Source of the DNA: Thauera aminoaromatica S2
GTDB lineage: Bacteria > Pseudomonadota > Gammaproteobacteria > Burkholderiales > Rhodocyclaceae
DNA: 40,229 nucleotides
Direction: 5' to 3'
Assembly (NCBI RefSeq): GCF_000310185.1
Contig: NZ_AMXD01000019.1
Coordinates: 1 to 40,229, forward strand
Shown: positions 17,322 through 30,029 of the stretch, piece by piece
Layout of the letters: each line of letters opens with the position of its first letter
Position numbering within the stretch: position 1 is the stretch's first letter
Translations under genes and position numbers: made by a program
The notes under the pieces: generated by a model
The model's database searches: none
Told to the model about the DNA's origin: nothing
Seen by the model: only the letters and a program-made list of their open reading frames with translations

Positions 17322-17768
17322 TCAGGCCTTGACCCGCATGAGGCGCTGCTTCTCGCGCTCCCAGTCCTTCTTCTTCTCGTCCTCGCGCTTGTCGTGCAGC
17401 TTCTTGCCCTTGGCGAGCCCGATCTCGAGCTTCACGAGCCCATTCTTGTAGTGCAGGTCGAGCGGCACCAGCGTATAGCCGGCGCGCTCGACCTTGCCGA
17501 TCAGGCGGGCGATCTCCTTCTTGTGCAGCAGCAGTTTGCGCGTGCGCGTCGGGTCGTGGCGCACATGGCTGGAGGCGGTGCTGAGCGGGGTGATGTGCAT
17601 GCCGAAAACAAAGATCTCCTCGGCGCGGATCACCACGTAGGATTCCTTGATGTTCGAGCGACCGGCGCGGATCGCCTTGACCTCCCAGCCTTCGAGGACG
17701 ATGCCGGCTTCGTGCTTCTCCTCGATGAAGTAGTCGTGAAGGGCCTTGCGGTTTTCGATGATGCTCAT
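17322..17768 (-). CDS. smpB: SsrA-binding protein SmpB
   Basis: Small RNA-binding protein that delivers tmRNA to stalled ribosomes for trans-translation. The 148 residues show the standard landmarks: [60 protein letters not shown] and [20 protein letters not shown]. The C-terminal basic tail ([11 protein letters not shown]) inserts in the mRNA channel in studied homologs. It is divergent from ratA, an arrangement common in proteobacteria. Confidence 0.97.
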   Translation of the reverse strand: MSIIENRKALHDYFIEEKHEAGIVLEGWEVKAIRAGRSNIKESYVVIRAEEIFVFGMHITPLSTASSHVRHDPTRTRKLLLHKKEIARLIGKVERAGYTLVPLDLHYKNGLVKLEIGLAKGKKLHDKREDEKKKDWEREKQRLMRVKA

Positions 17769-17819
17769 GGTTCGGCGTCCCGTGGCGGCGCGGCCCTGAG
17801 CCGGCGCGTCCGTATGCGG

Positions 17820-17825
17820 TAGAAT
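17820..17825 (+). promoter_or_regulatory. Possible -10 element for ratA
   Basis: TAGAAT matches the sigma-70 -10 consensus at five of six positions and lies 65 bases before the ratA start in the 95-base smpB/ratA divergent region. No convincing -35 was found. Confidence 0.3.
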
Positions 17826-17890
17826 CGCGGATTTTAACAGTTCGGCCGCACCTCCGTTCCGTCATGGTGGTGGCGCCGACCAACTTGCCC

Positions 17891-18343
17891 ATGGCCGAAG
17901 TCAACAAGCTCGTCCTGATCGAATTCACCCCGGCGCAGATGTTCGAGCTCGTCGACCGCTGCGAGGAATACCCGCTGTTTCTGCCCTGGTGCGGCGGCGT
18001 CGATCTGATCGGGCGCACCGAGACGATCACCGCGGCTACGCTGCACATCAATTACCATGGCATCAAGGCGCATTTCAGCACCGAGAACGCCAAGCGCTAC
18101 CCGCAGGAGATGAAGCTGCGCCTGACCGACGGCCCCTTCACCCATCTCGACGGACACTGGCGCTTCACCGCGCTCGGCGAGACCGCGTGCAAGGTCGAGT
18201 TCCAGCTGCGCTACCAGTTCGCGAGCAAGCTGCTGGAGAAGGTGCTCGGGCCGGTGTTCAACCATATCGCGAACACTTTCGTCGATTCCTTCGTCAAGCG
18301 TGCCGGCCAGGTCTATCGGGCCGGGCAGGGGAGTGCTGCATGA
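17891..18343 (+). CDS. ratA: RatA-type START/coenzyme Q-binding protein
   Basis: Member of the polyketide cyclase/START family that includes E. coli RatA (YfjG) and the coenzyme Q-binding protein Coq10; both ribosome-related and quinone-related roles have been proposed. Recognisable blocks are MFELVDRCEEYPLFLPWCGG, RLTDGPFTHLDGHWRF, and KLLEKVLGPVFNHIANTFVD. ATG 17891 (MAEVNKLVLIEF) matches the E. coli start; ATG 17864 in frame would add nine residues. The stop overlaps the ratB start (ATGA). Confidence 0.9.
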   Translation: MAEVNKLVLIEFTPAQMFELVDRCEEYPLFLPWCGGVDLIGRTETITAATLHINYHGIKAHFSTENAKRYPQEMKLRLTDGPFTHLDGHWRFTALGETACKVEFQLRYQFASKLLEKVLGPVFNHIANTFVDSFVKRAGQVYRAGQGSAA

Positions 18344-18666
18344 GCGGGATGATCAACGTGGAAGTGGTGTACGCGCTGCCGCAGCGCCAGGAGCTGGTGC
18401 ACGTGCGGCTGGCGGAAGGAGCCTCGGTGCGCGATGCGCTGGAGGCTTCCGGCCTGTTGCAGAAGCATCCGGAGATCCAGCCCGACCGTGCGAACAAGCT
18501 GGGGATCTATGCAAGGCTGGTCAAGCTCGACACCGAGGTGCGCGACCGCGACCGGGTGGAGATCTATCGTCCGCTGATCGCCGACCCGAAGGCGGTGCGA
18601 AAGAAGCGTGCCGACGAGGGCAAGGTCATGAAAAAGGGGGGTGGGCCCGCCGAAGCGGCCGAGTGA
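18340..18666 (+). CDS. ratB: RnfH/RatB family ubiquitin-like protein
   Basis: Small beta-grasp protein (108 residues) of the RnfH (UPF0125, RatB/YfjF) family, usually encoded next to ratA. It shows INVEVVYALPQRQELVHVRL, an acidic/hydrophobic core (VRDALEASGLL), GIYARLVKLD and DRVEIYRPLIADPKAVRKKR. The start overlaps the ratA stop, indicating translational coupling. The C-terminal tail KVMKKGGGPAEAAE is low-complexity. The biochemical role is not settled for the family. Confidence 0.88.
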   Translation: MSGMINVEVVYALPQRQELVHVRLAEGASVRDALEASGLLQKHPEIQPDRANKLGIYARLVKLDTEVRDRDRVEIYRPLIADPKAVRKKRADEGKVMKKGGGPAEAAE

Positions 18667-18677
18667 TGGATCGGCGC

Positions 18678-18705
18678 GACCCTGTGCAGCGGACCCTGTG
18701 CAGCG
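18678..18705. repeat. Tandem duplication of a 14-base unit
   Basis: gaccctgtgcagcg occurs twice head to tail (18678-18691, 18692-18705) in the 100-base spacer between ratB and the convergent DUF4124 gene. It looks like a local slippage product; no function is claimed. Confidence 0.7.
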
Positions 18706-18766
18706 GAATTTCCGCTCGCGCGACGTTGGGCTTGCGAGCCTGCTGGCGTCGACCTGCGGGTCGGAT

Positions 18767-20813
<2,047 letters not shown>

Positions 20814-20834
20814 GCGCGCTCCTTCGAGACATCC

Positions 20835-20863
20835 GGGCGGCTGCGAGGCCGCCCTTCCTTTTT
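20835..20863 (+). terminator. Rho-independent terminator-like hairpin between guaB and guaA
   Basis: gggcggc (20835-20841) pairs perfectly with gccgccc (20848-20854) over a six-base loop. A T-rich tail ttccttttt follows at 20855-20863. It could end guaB transcription or attenuate it into guaA. Confidence 0.7.
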
Positions 20864-20885
20864 CGACGTTCGAGATTCCCGCCCC

Positions 20886-22451
20886 ATGGCCCACCAGAAG
20901 ATCCTCATCCTCGATTTCGGCTCCCAGGTCTCCCAGCTCATCGCGCGCCGCGTGCGCGAGCAGCAGGTGTACTGCGAGCTGCATCCCTTCGACGTCTCGG
21001 ACGAGTTCGTGCGCAACTTCGGCGCGCAGGGCGTGATCCTCTCCGGCGGGCCCAACTCGGTCTACGAGGCAGAGGACTGGCGCGCACCGCAGGCGGTGTT
21101 CGAGCTTGGCGTGCCGGTGCTGGGCATCTGCTACGGCATGCAGACGATGGCCAGCCAGCTCGGCGGCAAGGTCGAGAGTTCGGCCAAGCGCGAGTTCGGC
21201 TATGCGGAGATGCGCGCGCGCGGGCACTCGAAGCTGTTCACCGGCATCGAGGACCGCAGCAACGCCGAAGGCCACGGCCTGCTCGACGTGTGGATGAGCC
21301 ACGGCGACAAGGTCACCGCGCTGCCCCCGGGCTTCAAGATCATCGGCAGCAACGAATCGACTCCGATCGCGGCGATGGCCGACGAGGCGCGCGGCTTCTA
21401 CGGCGTGCAGTTCCACCCCGAGGTCACGCACACGATCAAGGGCAAGGAGATGATCGGGCGCTTCGTGCACGACATCTGCGGCTGCGGCCACGACTGGAAC
21501 ATGCCCGATTACATCGAGGAAGCGGTGCAGAAGATCCGCGAGCAGGTGGGTGACGAGGAGGTCATCCTCGGCCTGTCGGGCGGCGTGGACTCCTCGGTGG
21601 CGGCGGCGCTGATCCACCGCGCGATCGGCGACCAGCTCACCTGCGTGTTCGTCGACCACGGCCTGCTGCGCCTGAACGAAGGCAAGCTGGTCATGGAGAT
21701 GTTCGCCGGGCGGCTCCACGCCAAGGTCGTGCATGTCGATGCGACCGAGCAGTTCATGGGACACCTGAAGGGCGTCACCGACCCCGAGCAGAAGCGCAAG
21801 ATCATCGGCCGCGAGTTCGTCGAGGTCTTCCAGGCCGAAGCCAGGAAATTGCCGAACGCCAGGTGGCTGGCCCAGGGCACCATCTATCCTGACGTGATCG
21901 AGTCCGGCGGCGCAAAGAGCAAGAAGGCCCACACCATCAAGAGCCATCACAACGTCGGCGGCCTGCCCGAGACGCTCGGCCTGAAGCTGCTCGAGCCGCT
22001 GCGCGACCTCTTCAAGGACGAGGTGCGCGAGCTCGGCGTGGCCCTCGGCCTGCCGCACGACATGGTCTATCGCCACCCCTTCCCGGGCCCGGGTCTGGGC
22101 GTGCGCATCCTCGGCGAGGTCCGCCAGGACTTCGCCGACCTGCTGCGCCGTGCCGACGCGATCTTCATCGACGAGCTGCGCGCCGCCGACTGGTACGACA
22201 AGACGAGCCAGGCCTTCGCGGTCTTCCTGCCGGTGAAGAGCGTGGGCGTGATGGGCGACGGCCGTACCTACGAGTACGTGGTGGCACTGCGCGCGGTGCA
22301 GACGCAGGACTTCATGACCGCGCACTGGGCGGAGCTGCCGCACAGCCTGCTCGGCAAGGTCAGCAACCGCATCATCAACGAGGTGCGCGGCATCAACCGG
22401 GTGGTCTACGACATCTCGGGCAAGCCGCCGGCGACAATCGAGTGGGAGTGA
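20886..22451 (+). CDS. guaA: GMP synthase (glutamine-hydrolysing)
   Basis: Converts XMP to GMP using glutamine and ATP. The 521 residues hold a class I amidotransferase domain with nucleophile Cys82 ([12 protein letters not shown]) and the His/Glu of FHPEVTHT. The ATP-pyrophosphatase domain follows with the P-loop [14 protein letters not shown], then the dimerisation domain with [15 protein letters not shown]. It ends with the standard PPATIEWE. It acts directly after GuaB in the pathway. Confidence 0.98.
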   Translation: MAHQKILILDFGSQVSQLIARRVREQQVYCELHPFDVSDEFVRNFGAQGVILSGGPNSVYEAEDWRAPQAVFELGVPVLGICYGMQTMASQLGGKVESSAKREFGYAEMRARGHSKLFTGIEDRSNAEGHGLLDVWMSHGDKVTALPPGFKIIGSNESTPIAAMADEARGFYGVQFHPEVTHTIKGKEMIGRFVHDICGCGHDWNMPDYIEEAVQKIREQVGDEEVILGLSGGVDSSVAAALIHRAIGDQLTCVFVDHGLLRLNEGKLVMEMFAGRLHAKVVHVDATEQFMGHLKGVTDPEQKRKIIGREFVEVFQAEARKLPNARWLAQGTIYPDVIESGGAKSKKAHTIKSHHNVGGLPETLGLKLLEPLRDLFKDEVRELGVALGLPHDMVYRHPFPGPGLGVRILGEVRQDFADLLRRADAIFIDELRAADWYDKTSQAFAVFLPVKSVGVMGDGRTYEYVVALRAVQTQDFMTAHWAELPHSLLGKVSNRIINEVRGINRVVYDISGKPPATIEWE

Positions 22452-22506
22452 GCTGAGGGGCGCGTTCTGGAAGCGGCTTCCAGGGCAATGGCGCTAACAT
22501 GCGGCC

Positions 22507-23421
22507 ATGACCGAAGCCCGACCGTCGATCCTGCAATACTGGTCCGCCGTGATCCGGACCACCGTGAAGCTGTGGCTGGAAGCCCAGGTCTTCGTACATG
22601 CCGCTGCGCTGGCGTTCTTCACCGTGTTCTCGGTGGCGCCGGTGGTGATCATCGCGGTCAGCCTGGTGGGCCTGGTGCTCGGCGAGAGTGCGGCTCAGGG
22701 CCGCATCGCCGAGCAGCTCGAGGTGGCGATCGGGCCGGAGGTGGCGGCTGCGATCCAGACCGCGGTGGTCAACAGCCGCATCCAGCACAGCGGGCTGCTG
22801 CCCACGATCGCCGGCGTCGGTGCCATCGTGTTCGGCGCGACGACGGTATTCACCCAGATGCAGGAATCGCTCAACGCGATCTGGGGAGTGGCGCCGCGGC
22901 CCACGCGCAGCGGCGTGTTCATCCATCTCAAGACGCGCCTCCTGTCGCTCGCGGTGGTGCTCGGCATCGGCTTCGTGCTGCTGGTGTCGCTGTCGCTGAG
23001 CATCTTCGTTCGCGCGCTCGTCGCCTTCGCGCAGGACTGGCTGCCGGTGCCGGTGGGGCTGATCATCGGGCTGGACTGGGTGATCGCGCTGCTGGTGGTG
23101 ACGCTGCTCTTCGCCACCATCTTCCGCGTGCTGCCCGAGGTTGTGCTGGGCTGGCGTGACGTGCTGCCGGGCGCCTTCGTCACCGCGCTGCTGTTCGCGC
23201 TCGGGCGCGCGCTGATCGCGATCTACCTGTCGACCACCGCGACCGCGTCCACTTACGGGGCGGCGGGCTCGCTGGTGCTGCTGCTGCTGTGGGTGAATTA
23301 CTCCTCGTTGATCCTGCTCTTCGGCGCCGCGTTCACGCGCGCCTATCTGGAGGCGCGCGGCCGGACGGTGCGGCCGCGCGCGACGGCGGTGCTGGTGCAT
23401 CGCCAGCTGATCGAGGATTGA
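22507..23421 (+). CDS. YihY/BrkB family inner-membrane protein
   Basis: A 304-residue integral membrane protein of the YihY (BrkB, formerly annotated RNase BN) family. It begins with a short cytoplasmic stretch, then ALAFFTVFSVAPVVIIAVSL, an extracytoplasmic region with QMQESLNAIWGV, and four more helices. The conserved WRDVLPGAFVTALLFALGR and TYGAAGSLVLLLLWVNYSS complete the pattern. The family is widespread; transport or envelope roles have been suggested but not proven. It ends 30 bases before the convergent CBS/DUF294 gene. Confidence 0.9.
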   Translation: MTEARPSILQYWSAVIRTTVKLWLEAQVFVHAAALAFFTVFSVAPVVIIAVSLVGLVLGESAAQGRIAEQLEVAIGPEVAAAIQTAVVNSRIQHSGLLPTIAGVGAIVFGATTVFTQMQESLNAIWGVAPRPTRSGVFIHLKTRLLSLAVVLGIGFVLLVSLSLSIFVRALVAFAQDWLPVPVGLIIGLDWVIALLVVTLLFATIFRVLPEVVLGWRDVLPGAFVTALLFALGRALIAIYLSTTATASTYGAAGSLVLLLLWVNYSSLILLFGAAFTRAYLEARGRTVRPRATAVLVHRQLIED

Positions 23422-23451
23422 GTCCGCTTCCCGTGGGTGGCTCGGCCGCGC

Positions 23452-24894
23452 TCAGTTGCGCAGCAGCTGCAGCTTGAAGTGCTGCTGGATGAAGGCCTGG
23501 AAGCTGGCGACGCCCTCCAGGGCGAGGCGCAGCTCGCCCTGCTGCATCGCGTTCAACTGGTCGAGCGCGATGTAGTTGCCCGGCGTGCGCCCGCCGCGCA
23601 AGGCCTCGACCTGGCCGCGCAGGCGCATCCGCACCAGGAAGTCGAAGGCCGCGCGCAGGTCGGCGACCTGTTCGGCCTTGAGCACGCCGGCCTCGACCAG
23701 CGCCTCCATGCGGTCGTGGGTGCTGCCGTCGAGCCGGCGCGCCTCCATCGCCAGCGCCTTGATGCCGTCGGTGATGGCGAAGATGCCGGCCTTCTTTAGG
23801 TCGACCTCGCCGCGGCGCTCGCCGGATTTTTCCACCTTGATGCGGCCGAACCAGCCCAGCGGCGGGGCGAAGTTGACCATGTTCTGCGCCATGCGCACGA
23901 GGAAGCCCTGCTCGTGGCTCATGTAGTGCAGCGCGTGTTCGCGCAGGGTGTCGGCGAGCTCCCGCCGACCGTAGAGCGGGCGCAGGTCCATGAACATGCT
24001 GCCGGTCATCACGTTGTCGGGCGTCGGCGTCGATAGCCACTGCGTGAGCTCGCGCTTCCAGGCCGTCAGACTGCGCCGCCAGGCGGGGTTGCGCGCCATG
24101 ATGCCGCCGGGGCAGGGCGGCACCCCGATCGAGATCAGGGCGTCGATGAGGTCGTCCGAGAAGGCTTCGAGGCGTGCCAGCGCCTCGCCTTGCACCGCGT
24201 CGGCGTAGATGATCGCGTTGTCCTGGTCGGTCGATAGCGTCTGTTCGCCGCGCCCTTCGCTGCCCATCACCACGAAGGCGAAGTCGGTGGTGAGATCGGG
24301 GTAGCGATCGCGGCGCAGCAGGTCGATCAGGCGGATCAGGACCTGGTCGTTGAGGTTGGCGATCAGCTTCACCGTGTCGCGGATCGCGATGCCGGTGCCG
24401 GCGAGATGCACGATCAGCTGCTGGATGCGCTGATGCAGCTCGCGCAGCGCGTCGATCGATTCGGCCTTCTCGATGTCGAGCACGAGCTGGTGGGGCGAGT
24501 GCGCCTGCAGGCGCAGCAGGTCGGTGACGGTGACGATGCCCGCGAGTGCGTCCTTGCGGTCGACCACGACGAGGCGGTGGATGCCGTGGCGCGACATGCG
24601 GTAGAGCGCCTCGTAGAGCACGTCGTCCTCGCCGATGGTGATCACCGGCGCGCTCATCACGTCGCGCACCCGGAGCCCCGCCGGGTCGCGCCCAGCGGCG
24701 ATCACCTTGTTGCGCAGGTCGCGGTCGGTCAGGATCGCCGTCGGGTGCGTGCCGTCGACGACGACCACGCAGGAGATGCTCATCTCGCGCATGCGGCCGA
24801 CGATATCGACCAGCGCGTCGTCGGCGCTGCAGCTCACCACGCGGCGCTGCTCGATCTCCCGGATCGGACGAAAGAACTCGTTTTCTCCTGCCAT
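23452..24894 (-). CDS. CBS-domain DUF294 nucleotidyltransferase-like protein
   Basis: A 480-residue cytoplasmic protein. Two CBS domains fill about residues 10-130 (VVVVDGTHPTAILTDRDLRN; GIHRLVVVDRKDALAGIVTV). A DUF294 nucleotidyltransferase-like domain follows with the GS...D.D signature GSEGRGEQTLSTDQDNAIIY, then a DUF294 C-terminal helical domain ending QAFIQQHFKLQLLRN. Many relatives also carry an N-terminal cNMP-binding domain, which is missing here. GlnD-like uridylyltransfer or adenylate sensing is possible but unproven. The start ATG is preceded by GGGGAGC. It is transcribed in the same direction as nirE, 52 bases downstream of it. Confidence 0.88.
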   Translation of the reverse strand: MAGENEFFRPIREIEQRRVVSCSADDALVDIVGRMREMSISCVVVVDGTHPTAILTDRDLRNKVIAAGRDPAGLRVRDVMSAPVITIGEDDVLYEALYRMSRHGIHRLVVVDRKDALAGIVTVTDLLRLQAHSPHQLVLDIEKAESIDALRELHQRIQQLIVHLAGTGIAIRDTVKLIANLNDQVLIRLIDLLRRDRYPDLTTDFAFVVMGSEGRGEQTLSTDQDNAIIYADAVQGEALARLEAFSDDLIDALISIGVPPCPGGIMARNPAWRRSLTAWKRELTQWLSTPTPDNVMTGSMFMDLRPLYGRRELADTLREHALHYMSHEQGFLVRMAQNMVNFAPPLGWFGRIKVEKSGERRGEVDLKKAGIFAITDGIKALAMEARRLDGSTHDRMEALVEAGVLKAEQVADLRAAFDFLVRMRLRGQVEALRGGRTPGNYIALDQLNAMQQGELRLALEGVASFQAFIQQHFKLQLLRN

Positions 24895-24946
24895 GGCTGC
24901 TCCCCGGGGTGCGTCGAATTCGCCATTTTACCCGGGCGCGGCCGTT

Positions 24947-27776
<2,830 letters not shown>

Positions 27777-27803
27777 TCGATCTTCCGGTCAAGCTCTGAA
27801 AAA

Positions 27804-27826
27804 CCCCCGCGCCCCTGGCGCGGGGG
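27804..27826. other. GC-rich hairpin between nirS and nirT
   Basis: Ten-base perfect arms (27804-27813 and 27817-27826) with a three-base loop. No T run follows on the plus strand, though an A5 run precedes it, so on the minus strand it would look like a terminator. On the nir transcript it is more likely a 3' stabilising or partial-termination element that lets nirS be expressed above nirT. Confidence 0.6.
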
Positions 27827-27844
27827 ATCGAGGGGAAGAGTTCC

Positions 27845-28456
27845 ATGTCTGATCGAAACAGCGACAACTCCAAACAAGAAAATTCGGGCGGCCTGTGGGC
27901 ACGCCTGCGCCGCCCTTCCGCCAAGTCGCTGGGCGGCCTGTTGGCTGTCGGATTCATTGTGGGCGTGCTGTTCTGGGGCGGCTTCAACACCGCGCTGGAG
28001 GCCACGAACACCGAGAAGTTCTGTATTTCCTGCCACGAGATGTATGACAACGTGTACCAGGAGTACAAGCAGACGATCCACTACAGCAACCGGACCGGGG
28101 TGCGCGCGACCTGCCCGGACTGCCATGTTCCGAAAGAGTGGACGCACAAGATGATCCGCAAGGTTCAGGCGTCCAAGGAGCTGTGGGGCAAGATGGTCGG
28201 CACCATCGACACGCGCGAGAAGTTCGAGGCCAAGCGCCTGGAGCTGGCGCGCAACGAGTGGAAGCGGATGAAGGCGGTGGACTCGCGCGAATGCCGCAAC
28301 TGCCACAGCCTCGAGAGCATGAATCCCGAGGTTCAACGGCAGCGCGCGCGCAAGCAGCACGAGATTGCGAAGGAAGACAACATGACCTGCATCGACTGCC
28401 ACAAGGGCATTTCCCACAATAAGCCGGCAGGCATGACCGAGGCGGACGAGGAGTAA
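27845..28456 (+). CDS. nirT: NapC/NirT family tetraheme cytochrome c
   Basis: Membrane-anchored periplasmic tetraheme cytochrome that takes electrons from quinol; NirT in Pseudomonas stutzeri serves cd1 nitrite reduction. The 203 residues have one N-terminal membrane anchor (about 30-50: [18 protein letters not shown]) and four CxxCH sites at C60-H64 (CISCH), C90-H94 (CPDCH), C150-H154 (CRNCH) and C182-H186 (CIDCH). Its place directly after nirS supports a role as NirS electron donor and not a nap gene. Confidence 0.94.
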   Translation: MSDRNSDNSKQENSGGLWARLRRPSAKSLGGLLAVGFIVGVLFWGGFNTALEATNTEKFCISCHEMYDNVYQEYKQTIHYSNRTGVRATCPDCHVPKEWTHKMIRKVQASKELWGKMVGTIDTREKFEAKRLELARNEWKRMKAVDSRECRNCHSLESMNPEVQRQRARKQHEIAKEDNMTCIDCHKGISHNKPAGMTEADEE

Positions 28457-28504
28457 GATCCCTCGTGCATCACAGGCCAACCCAAGCACAGCGAGGATAT
28501 GACG

Positions 28505-29377
28505 ATGAAGAAGAACCTGATTGCCGGCGCCGTCGGTGCTCTCCTGGCTATCGGTACGGGTAGCGCGCTCGCAGCCGCGCCCGACTGGAGCAAGGTCCAG
28601 GGCAAGGACATCACCGCCTTCTACCCCGGCGTGTCGCCGCTGGAGTGGATCCAGAAGGGTACCGAGCACGGTGGCGCGCGCGCGCTCAAGAAGGGCGAGA
28701 CCTGTGCCGACTGCCACAGCGACGAAGCGGGTGACATGGGCAAGAAAATGGCCAGCGGCCAGAAGATCGAGCCCAGTCCGATCCCCGGCAAGGCCGCCTT
28801 CATTCCGGTGAAGGTGCAGGCCGCGCACGACGGCGAGAACCTCTACATCCGCTTCTCCTGGAAGCAGCCGGCCGCCTCGGGTGGGGCGAAGATGGACGAG
28901 AAGAACCCGGTCAAGATCGCGTTCATGCTCGAGTCTGGCGGCAAGGTCGAACTCGCCGACCAGGCGGGTTGCTGGGCGACCTGCCACACCGATTCGCGCA
29001 CCATGCCCGGTGCGGACGACGCCAAGACGAAGTACGTCAAGGGCGGCTCGGTCGCCGAGGGTAAGTTCTACGACCTCTACCAGTGGCGCAGCGGCGAGAA
29101 CAAGGGCTACAACGGCTACGTCGCCGAAAAGCGCGTGATGGAAGGCGGCAACGCCCTGGTCAGCGCCGAAGGCAAGAAGGACGGCGACAACTGGTCGGTG
29201 GTGTTCACCCGCAAACTCGCTGCGGGCGACGGTGACGTGAAGCTCGAGTCGGGCAAGGCCTACAACTTCGGCTTCGCGATCCACGACGACAACGCGGCGG
29301 GTCGATTCCACCACGTTTCGCTCGGCTACAAGCTCGGCCTCGACACCGACGGCCACATCAAGGCGGCCAAGCAGTAA
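28505..29377 (+). CDS. nirB: Periplasmic cytochrome c-552 (NirB type, EB_dh-like heme domain)
   Basis: A 290-residue exported cytochrome, in the position held by the diheme cytochrome c-552 NirB in the P. stutzeri nirSTB cluster (not the assimilatory siroheme NirB). A signal peptide ends ALAAAP. Heme sites are C67/C70/H71 (CADCH) and C156/C160/H161 (CWATCH), the latter with three residues between the cysteines. The body resembles the heme-binding domain shared by cytochrome c-552 and the gamma subunits of DMSO-reductase-like enzymes (IPVKVQAAHDGENLYIRFSW; YNFGFAIHDDNAAGRFHHVS). No molybdoenzyme partner is nearby. ATG 28505 is preferred over 28499 because of spacing to GAGG. It is likely an electron shuttle to NirS. 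Confidence 0.82.
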   Translation: MKKNLIAGAVGALLAIGTGSALAAAPDWSKVQGKDITAFYPGVSPLEWIQKGTEHGGARALKKGETCADCHSDEAGDMGKKMASGQKIEPSPIPGKAAFIPVKVQAAHDGENLYIRFSWKQPAASGGAKMDEKNPVKIAFMLESGGKVELADQAGCWATCHTDSRTMPGADDAKTKYVKGGSVAEGKFYDLYQWRSGENKGYNGYVAEKRVMEGGNALVSAEGKKDGDNWSVVFTRKLAAGDGDVKLESGKAYNFGFAIHDDNAAGRFHHVSLGYKLGLDTDGHIKAAKQ

Positions 29378-29417
29378 TCCGGTCCGATCCCGCCCATGCC
29401 CCTGGGCGGTGTTCGAT

Positions 29418-29463
29418 ACGGCGGAAGCATCCGGCGAACCCGGGGCTTCCGCCGTTGTCCTTT
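29418..29463 (+). terminator. Hairpin after nirB, probable terminator
   Basis: acggcggaag (29418-29427) pairs perfectly with cttccgccgt (29446-29455) around an 18-base loop, followed by tgtccttt. A smaller hairpin (cgccca/tgggcg, 29391-29408) precedes it. Together they would end a nirSTB transcript. Confidence 0.55.
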
Positions 29464-29479
29464 GCGATGGATCCATCGC
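29464..29479. promoter_or_regulatory. Perfect 16-base palindrome upstream of the cupredoxin gene
   Basis: gcgatggatccatcgc is fully self-complementary and ends 38 bases before the cupredoxin start. It is unlike an FNR box. It could be an operator for an unidentified regulator or simply a foldback; no protein is assigned. Confidence 0.4.
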
Positions 29480-29517
29480 GACTGCGTGGTCGCGTGGGCA
29501 TGAAACGGGAGATTTCC

Positions 29518-29847
29518 ATGAACGCCAGACTCGTTCCGGCAAGTCTGTTCGCGGTCGCAATCGGGCTTTCCGCGGCCGTTCCGGCGCAAGCCGCCGAACA
29601 TCAGGTCGTGGTGGAGAAATACGCCTTTTCGCCGATGGAGTTGCGCATCAAGCGTGGCGACACCGTGACCTGGATAAATAACGAAAAGCGGGTGAGTCAT
29701 TCGGTGCTGCTGATCGGCCGCAACGAGGAGTCGGAGCGCTTTTTTCCCGGCGAGAAGTGGTCGCGCGCCTTCCCGGAGGCCGGGCGCTTCGAGTACCGCT
29801 GCGGACCGCATCCGGAAATGCTCGGCGTGGTGATCGTCGCCGAATGA
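29518..29847 (+). CDS. Small periplasmic cupredoxin (type 1 copper, amicyanin-like loop)
   Basis: A 109-residue exported blue-copper protein. The signal peptide ends VPAQAAEH. The mature domain keeps the plastocyanin/azurin fold pattern (YAFSPMELRIKRGDTVTWIN) with copper ligands H61 (VSHSVLL), C95, H98 and M101 (CGPHPEM). The C-x2-H-x2-M loop is the short amicyanin spacing, unlike pseudoazurin (C-x2-H-x4-M). ATG 29518 has GGGAG at good spacing; an upstream in-frame ATG at 29500 is less likely. It occupies the place of nirM (cytochrome c-551) in other nir clusters, so a role as electron donor to NirS is inferred. Confidence 0.88.
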   Translation: MNARLVPASLFAVAIGLSAAVPAQAAEHQVVVEKYAFSPMELRIKRGDTVTWINNEKRVSHSVLLIGRNEESERFFPGEKWSRAFPEAGRFEYRCGPHPEMLGVVIVAE

Positions 29848-29956
29848 TGCGCGCGTGGCTCGCCGACGGATTTCGCTCGTGGGCCCGGGCGGTCGAGGTG
29901 GAAAGGGTGCGTGAGCGGATGCAGCGGGTGCGGCGGAGACCCCTCGCCCTTCGAGG

Positions 29957-29998
29957 TTGATGCGAGTCAAGGTTTCGACCCGGTCGAGGCCCCATGCT
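29957..29998 (+). promoter_or_regulatory. DNR/FNR-type box and -10 element of nirC
   Basis: TTGAT-GCGA-GTCAA at 29957-29970 is a near-perfect DNR/ANR-type box. CATGCT at 29993-29998 is at the class II distance, and resembles CATACT in the nirS promoter. The nirC ATG lies at 30030. It likely drives nirCF-DL-GH. Confidence 0.75.
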
Positions 29999-30029
29999 CT
30001 TCACCGATGCCTTACCGTCGGATGCCAGC

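Noticed and set aside
18729-18762. Two small hairpins with tgcg loops (ggct/agcc and gacc/ggtc) between ratB and the DUF4124 gene
   Set aside because: Four-base stems without T tails are below what can be called a terminator.
22467-22483. Inverted repeat ctggaagc-g-gcttccag between guaA and the YihY gene
   Set aside because: There is no T-run for a terminator, the one-base centre makes a poor hairpin, and there is no known regulator; it may be chance in a GC-rich spacer.
29844-29960. A 38-codon frame (MMRAWLADGFRSW...) overlapping the cupredoxin stop
   Set aside because: Its stop codon lies inside the nirC DNR box, it has no ribosome site of its own, and its Arg-rich sequence matches no family I know. 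Coupled translation is possible but unsupported.
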